From Paracoccaceae bacterium (GTDB taxonomy: Bacteria; Pseudomonadota; Alphaproteobacteria; Rhodobacterales; Rhodobacteraceae): a stretch of DNA of 8,582 bases. A program made the position numbers and the translations under genes. Location of the stretch: assembly GCA_023263735.1 (NCBI GenBank), contig JALQUQ010000103.1:1-8582 (forward strand). The letters are read 5' to 3'. This document shows positions 6,606-8,582 of this stretch, in pieces. The notes under the pieces are model-generated. The model searched no databases, was not told where the DNA came from, and worked only from the letters and a program-made list of their open reading frames with translations. How positions within the stretch are numbered: position 1 is the stretch's first letter; the number at the start of each line of letters is the position of its first letter.

Positions 6606-7127
6606 CTAGGCCGCGGATTTCGGCTGTGCCGTTTCGGCCGATTTGCCGGGTTCCATCAGATCCTCGATGAACAGGCTGATCAACTGGGCCCGCCCGCTGA
6701 CCCCGGCCTTTCGATAGATCGCATTGGTTTGGGCCTTGACCGTCCCTTCGCTCGTTTTCCGCAAGGCCGCAATTTCCGCCGTGGACATGCCCTTGATCGC
6801 GAAAAGAGCCACGTCCCTCTCGGCCGGGGTCAGCGACCAATCGGTAAAATGTTCTTCCAGCAGATCCATGAAGGCCGTCGATGCGCGCCGCAAACGCTCT
6901 TCGATCTGGCGGCGGGCGCGAAAGCTTTGCAGCAACAACACCCCCCCCAGCACAAATCCGGTCACCAAACCGATGGCGGCCCCGATTTCGATCAGTTCGC
7001 GCGCCTCCCAACTGATCGGTCTGGTGCGCAGACCCAACATCGATGACAGAATATCGGCCACAAAAAAGAACGCGCAGACGAATTGCACCGTAAAGACCAG
7101 AACCAGAACAAGACGCCGACCGATCAT
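6606..7127 (-). CDS. Membrane-anchored LuxR-type HTH regulator
   Basis: A 173-residue protein with two predicted membrane helices (about 5-25 and 46-68) joined by a short loop, then a basic and probably coiled stretch (RARRQIEERLRR, 70-81), and a cytoplasmic LuxR/GerE-type HTH at about 98-155 (LTPAERDVALFAIKGMSTAEIA, with EGTVKAQTNAIYRKAG in the recognition-helix region). No receiver, PAS or autoinducer domain is present, so a signal would have to reach it through the membrane or periplasmic loop. The C-terminal tail (160-173) is short and variable. The gene is last in a run after two secreted PepSY-like genes, 28 nt behind the nearer one; the ATG at 7127 has only a weak ribosome-binding site. 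Its target genes are unknown; control of the neighbouring genes is inference. Confidence 0.85.
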   Translation of the reverse strand: MIGRRLVLVLVFTVQFVCAFFFVADILSSMLGLRTRPISWEARELIEIGAAIGLVTGFVLGGVLLLQSFRARRQIEERLRRASTAFMDLLEEHFTDWSLTPAERDVALFAIKGMSTAEIAALRKTSEGTVKAQTNAIYRKAGVSGRAQLISLFIEDLMEPGKSAETAQPKSAA

Positions 7128-7155
7128 ACCACTGTCACCCGGGGATCACCTGCAC

Positions 7156-7617
7156 TCACTTGTCGTCCCCAGAATCATCATCCGAGTCGTCATCGCCGGA
7201 GTCGTCATCACTGGAATTGTCGTCGGACTTGCCCGATCCGCTGTTGTTGCTGCCCTTGCCACTGTTGTCAGAGCGGTCGTCGTCTGAGCTGTCTTTTGAC
7301 GATTGCTCGACCGTCCGCGACCCGGTGGCGTCGCTGCGATCAACGATCTGATCCGAACCGCCGTCGTCGGCGGTTAACAGATCGCGCAGGATTTCCCCGG
7401 TTTTCGGGTTCAGAATAATCTCGCGCCGCCGGCCCCCCGACACCGCCTCGATCTTGGTGCGGCCCAGAAAGGTGCGCGACACTTCGATCTGCGAAAACCC
7501 CTGTTTGCGCAATTGGCGGATAATGCCATCGGTCAACGCATCGGCCCAAGCCGCCTGCCCGGAAAGACCAACGGCAACGCAGGCCAAAAGCCCGGTTACA
7601 ATCTTTCTACGGTTCAT
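7156..7617 (-). CDS. Secreted PepSY-like protein with Asp/Ser-rich tail
   Basis: A 153-residue predicted periplasmic protein. The signal peptide is MNRRKIVTGLLACVAVGLSG followed by QAAWA, likely cut after residue 25. A single PepSY-like module follows (about 27-80: IIRQLRKQGFSQIEVSRT, then REIILNPKTGEILRD). From about 84 to the end the chain is disordered-looking and made mostly of Asp, Ser, Gly and Asn, ending in repeated SDDD/SGDDD blocks, with no His or Cys in the tail. The ATG at 7617 is chosen because it begins the signal peptide; a TTG 30 nt upstream would add a charged prefix, and the ribosome-binding site is weak (GGGGGC). It lies between a related PepSY gene upstream and the LuxR-type gene downstream. 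The function is unknown; calcium or other cation binding by the acidic tail is inference. Confidence 0.83.
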   Translation of the reverse strand: MNRRKIVTGLLACVAVGLSGQAAWADALTDGIIRQLRKQGFSQIEVSRTFLGRTKIEAVSGGRRREIILNPKTGEILRDLLTADDGGSDQIVDRSDATGSRTVEQSSKDSSDDDRSDNSGKGSNNSGSGKSDDNSSDDDSGDDDSDDDSGDDK

Positions 7618-7661
7618 TGTGGCGTCAGCCCCCAATTCTGCATTCAAATGACGTTACACAT

Positions 7662-7689
7662 CCCCCGCCGCCAATCAAGGCCACGGGGG
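7662..7689 (-). other. Hairpin between the two PepSY-like genes
   Basis: The inverted repeat CCCCCG/CGGGGG (7662-7667 and 7684-7689) continues, after a 2-nt internal loop, with GCC/GGC (7670-7672 and 7679-7681) around a short loop. No T run follows on either strand, so it is not a standard intrinsic terminator. It sits in the 92-bp gap and could be a processing, stability or partial-termination element that sets different levels for the two genes. Confidence 0.5.
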
Positions 7690-7709
7690 AACCAGTCGCG
7701 TGACGTTGA

Positions 7710-8291
7710 TCAATTGTCGTCGTCGTCATCATCGTGGCCAGAGCCGTGATGATCGTCGGAACCGTGGTCGTCAGAGCCATGATCGTCGGAGCCATGATCG
7801 TCCCGGCCACGCCCGCCGCCCGAATGATCGTCGGAGGCATCTTCGGCGTGATCGTCGTTCTGGTCATCGCCGCCCCGATTTCCCGCACGCACGCGATCGC
7901 CGCCGTGGTCATCGCCCGCCTCATCGCTGTCATCGCCCGACCGGCGCACGACGCGCACAAAGTTGCGGGCTTGTTCGCGGATGGTCACGCCGGGGGCCGT
8001 GTTGTCCGACACGCCAACCGGTTCGGATTCCGACTTCAGCATCGCGCCCGAAGCGGCATCATAGATGATTTCAACCTTTTCAGTTCCGCGAATGCCTTCG
8101 GCCTTGATCTGCGACGGGCCGACGCGCACTTCGATCCGGGTAAAGCCCTGCGCCGAAAGGCTGTCGATCACCTCTTGCGCGGTCAGGGCCAGTGCGCCGC
8201 CTGCCGTCAGCAAAAGCGCGACGGCCGAGGTGGCAATCCGCTTGGCCAGTTGGCGGCGGGCGGTGGTCAGCGTGCGAAGCGTCTGGGTCAT
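7710..8291 (-). CDS. Secreted PepSY-like protein with Asp/His-rich repeat tail
   Basis: A 193-residue predicted periplasmic protein. A basic N-terminus (RTLTTARRQLAKR) leads into a hydrophobic signal core (20-35), with likely cleavage near ALA at 33-35. One PepSY-like module follows (about 37-88: TAQEVIDSLSAQGFTRIEV, then KVEIIYDAASGAMLKSE). After a linker, residues 116-193 form a low-complexity acidic tail with nine histidines, including a pentapeptide repeat DDHGS (164-182) and a terminal run of six Asp. The start ATG at 8291 is set by a strong ACGAGGAG ribosome-binding site; a longer frame to 8402 lacks a signal peptide at its start. It is the first gene of the cluster and a relative of the next one. 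The Asp/His composition suggests divalent metal binding, which is inference; no catalytic site is seen. Confidence 0.83.
   Translation of the reverse strand: MTQTLRTLTTARRQLAKRIATSAVALLLTAGGALALTAQEVIDSLSAQGFTRIEVRVGPSQIKAEGIRGTEKVEIIYDAASGAMLKSESEPVGVSDNTAPGVTIREQARNFVRVVRRSGDDSDEAGDDHGGDRVRAGNRGGDDQNDDHAEDASDDHSGGGRGRDDHGSDDHGSDDHGSDDHHGSGHDDDDDDN
7749..7802 (-). repeat. 15-bp tandem repeat coding for DDHGS
   Basis: Three full units (7788-7802, 7773-7787, 7758-7772) and a partial fourth (7749-7757) encode DDHGS in the PepSY-protein tail. Units differ only at synonymous third positions, such as GAT/GAC, CAT/CAC and TCC/TCT, which indicates slippage or duplication followed by drift with the peptide kept. 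Confidence 0.85.
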
Positions 8292-8464
8292 CTCTGTCTC
8301 CTCGTAGGATGTGTGTTCAAGCCCGGTGTCCCGTGGCCTGAAACCACATCGCCCGACCGGATCGGCCAAATCTATCGGGCACAAGTTTATCAAAGGTGCC
8401 ATCCACCGCCGTATCTAGGCGCATAAACTGGGGTTTATGGCCGATTTTCGGGGTGGTCGGCATG
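8292..8464 (-). promoter_or_regulatory. Upstream region of the PepSY cluster with inverted repeats
   Basis: This non-coding stretch must hold the promoter of the minus-strand PepSY/LuxR cluster. It contains a perfect inverted repeat, CATAAAC-TGGG-GTTTATG (8422-8439), a further GTTTATC copy (8385-8391) enclosed by GGCAC/GTGCC arms (8378-8400), and GCCCGA/TCGGGC arms (8351-8380). I could not identify a convincing -35/-10 pair. An ORF overlapping here (8317-8499) runs through the neighbouring terminator and is not a gene. Confidence 0.5.
8422..8439. promoter_or_regulatory. Perfect 7-4-7 inverted repeat, candidate operator
   Basis: CATAAACTGGGGTTTATG has two exact 7-bp arms and a 4-bp spacer, is A/T-richer than the surroundings, and lies 131 bp upstream of the first PepSY gene start. 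This form suits a dimeric regulator. Which protein binds it is unknown; the LuxR-type protein of the cluster is one guess. Confidence 0.45.
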
Positions 8465-8495
8465 AAAAAACCCCGCAAACCAGCGGTTTGCGGGG
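8465..8495 (-). terminator. Intrinsic terminator of the gene entering from the right
   Basis: A perfect 11-bp stem (CCCCGCAAACC at 8471-8481 with GGTTTGCGGGG at 8485-8495) and 3-nt loop is followed on the minus strand by six T residues (the A run at 8465-8470). It lies 25 nt after the stop at 8521 and insulates that gene from the PepSY cluster. Confidence 0.95.
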
Positions 8496-8520
8496 CCAAA
8501 GGCCGGTGATATGGCCTAAC

Positions 8521-8582
8521 TCAGATCTTCATGTCAAAGCCAAGGTGCTTGGCCACGGTAAAGATGTCCTTGTCGCCACGGC
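8521..8582 (-). CDS. C-terminal end of an unidentified protein (partial)
   Basis: An open minus-strand frame enters from the right edge and ends at TGA (8521-8523), giving the last 19 residues RGDKDIFTVAKHLGFDMKI. An intrinsic terminator follows 25 nt later, which supports this being a true gene end. The peptide is too short for me to assign a family, and no function is claimed. Confidence 0.7.
   Translation of the reverse strand, partial: RGDKDIFTVAKHLGFDMKI

Noticed and set aside
7749..7802. Short regular repeats as a CRISPR array
   Set aside because: The units are contiguous 15-mers without spacers and stay in frame inside a coding gene.
8366..8418. TCTATC/TATCTA words resembling the alphaproteobacterial BioR box (TTATCTATAA)
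   Set aside because: The matches are partial, not palindromic, and not upstream of any biotin gene in this window.
7734..8426. A 230-codon + strand frame with Val/Ile/Ala-rich, membrane-like sequence
   Set aside because: It is the complement of the GAC/GAT-rich acidic tail, which automatically reads as Val and Ile; the minus-strand gene has a good ribosome-binding site, signal peptide and PepSY domain.

Overview
The window is high-GC (visibly G+C-rich throughout), and its protein families point to an alphaproteobacterium of the Rhodobacterales (Rhodobacter/Roseobacter type). The supporting signs are a bioMNY-order biotin ECF transporter, a metF/metR divergent pair, a membrane-anchored LuxR-type protein and small PepSY proteins. 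This placement is inference from gene content; no rRNA or other marker is present.

Left part (1-1432, + strand): the end of bioM (ATPase), then bioN (transmembrane coupling protein, with its ARS and ARG signatures) and bioY (biotin-binding S component). The three form an overlapping or tightly spaced operon for biotin uptake, with its promoter outside the window.

Middle (1416-5092, - strand), read right to left: metF (methylenetetrahydrofolate reductase) ends in a strong intrinsic terminator. It is followed by aroQ (type II dehydroquinase), a short acyl-CoA-ligase-like protein and a thiolase-like protein. The last three genes are packed with an 8-nt gap and a 10-bp overlap and look co-transcribed. 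The thiolase gene collides head-on with bioY, their 3' ends overlapping by 17 bp. A ligase plus thiolase beside bioY recalls the Bacillus subtilis yhfU(bioY)-yhfT-yhfS group. The thiolase keeps its nucleophilic Cys and the GHP His but lacks the usual C-terminal catalytic Cys.

metR (5180-6088, +) is divergent from metF. The 87-bp gap between them holds a MetR-like inverted half-site pair and an extra half-site.

Right part: a minimal periplasmic L,D-transpeptidase (6170-6604, +) converges, with a 1-nt gap, on a three-gene minus-strand cluster (8291 to 6606). That cluster encodes two secreted PepSY-like proteins with long Asp-rich low-complexity tails (one Asp/His, one Asp/Ser) and a two-TM protein with a cytoplasmic LuxR-type DNA-binding domain. 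This is the best candidate in the window for a poorly described system: a possible envelope or metal sensing unit. Upstream of it lie several inverted repeats, a perfect intrinsic terminator and the last 19 codons of an unidentified minus-strand gene. No tRNA, rRNA, mobile element or CRISPR array was seen.
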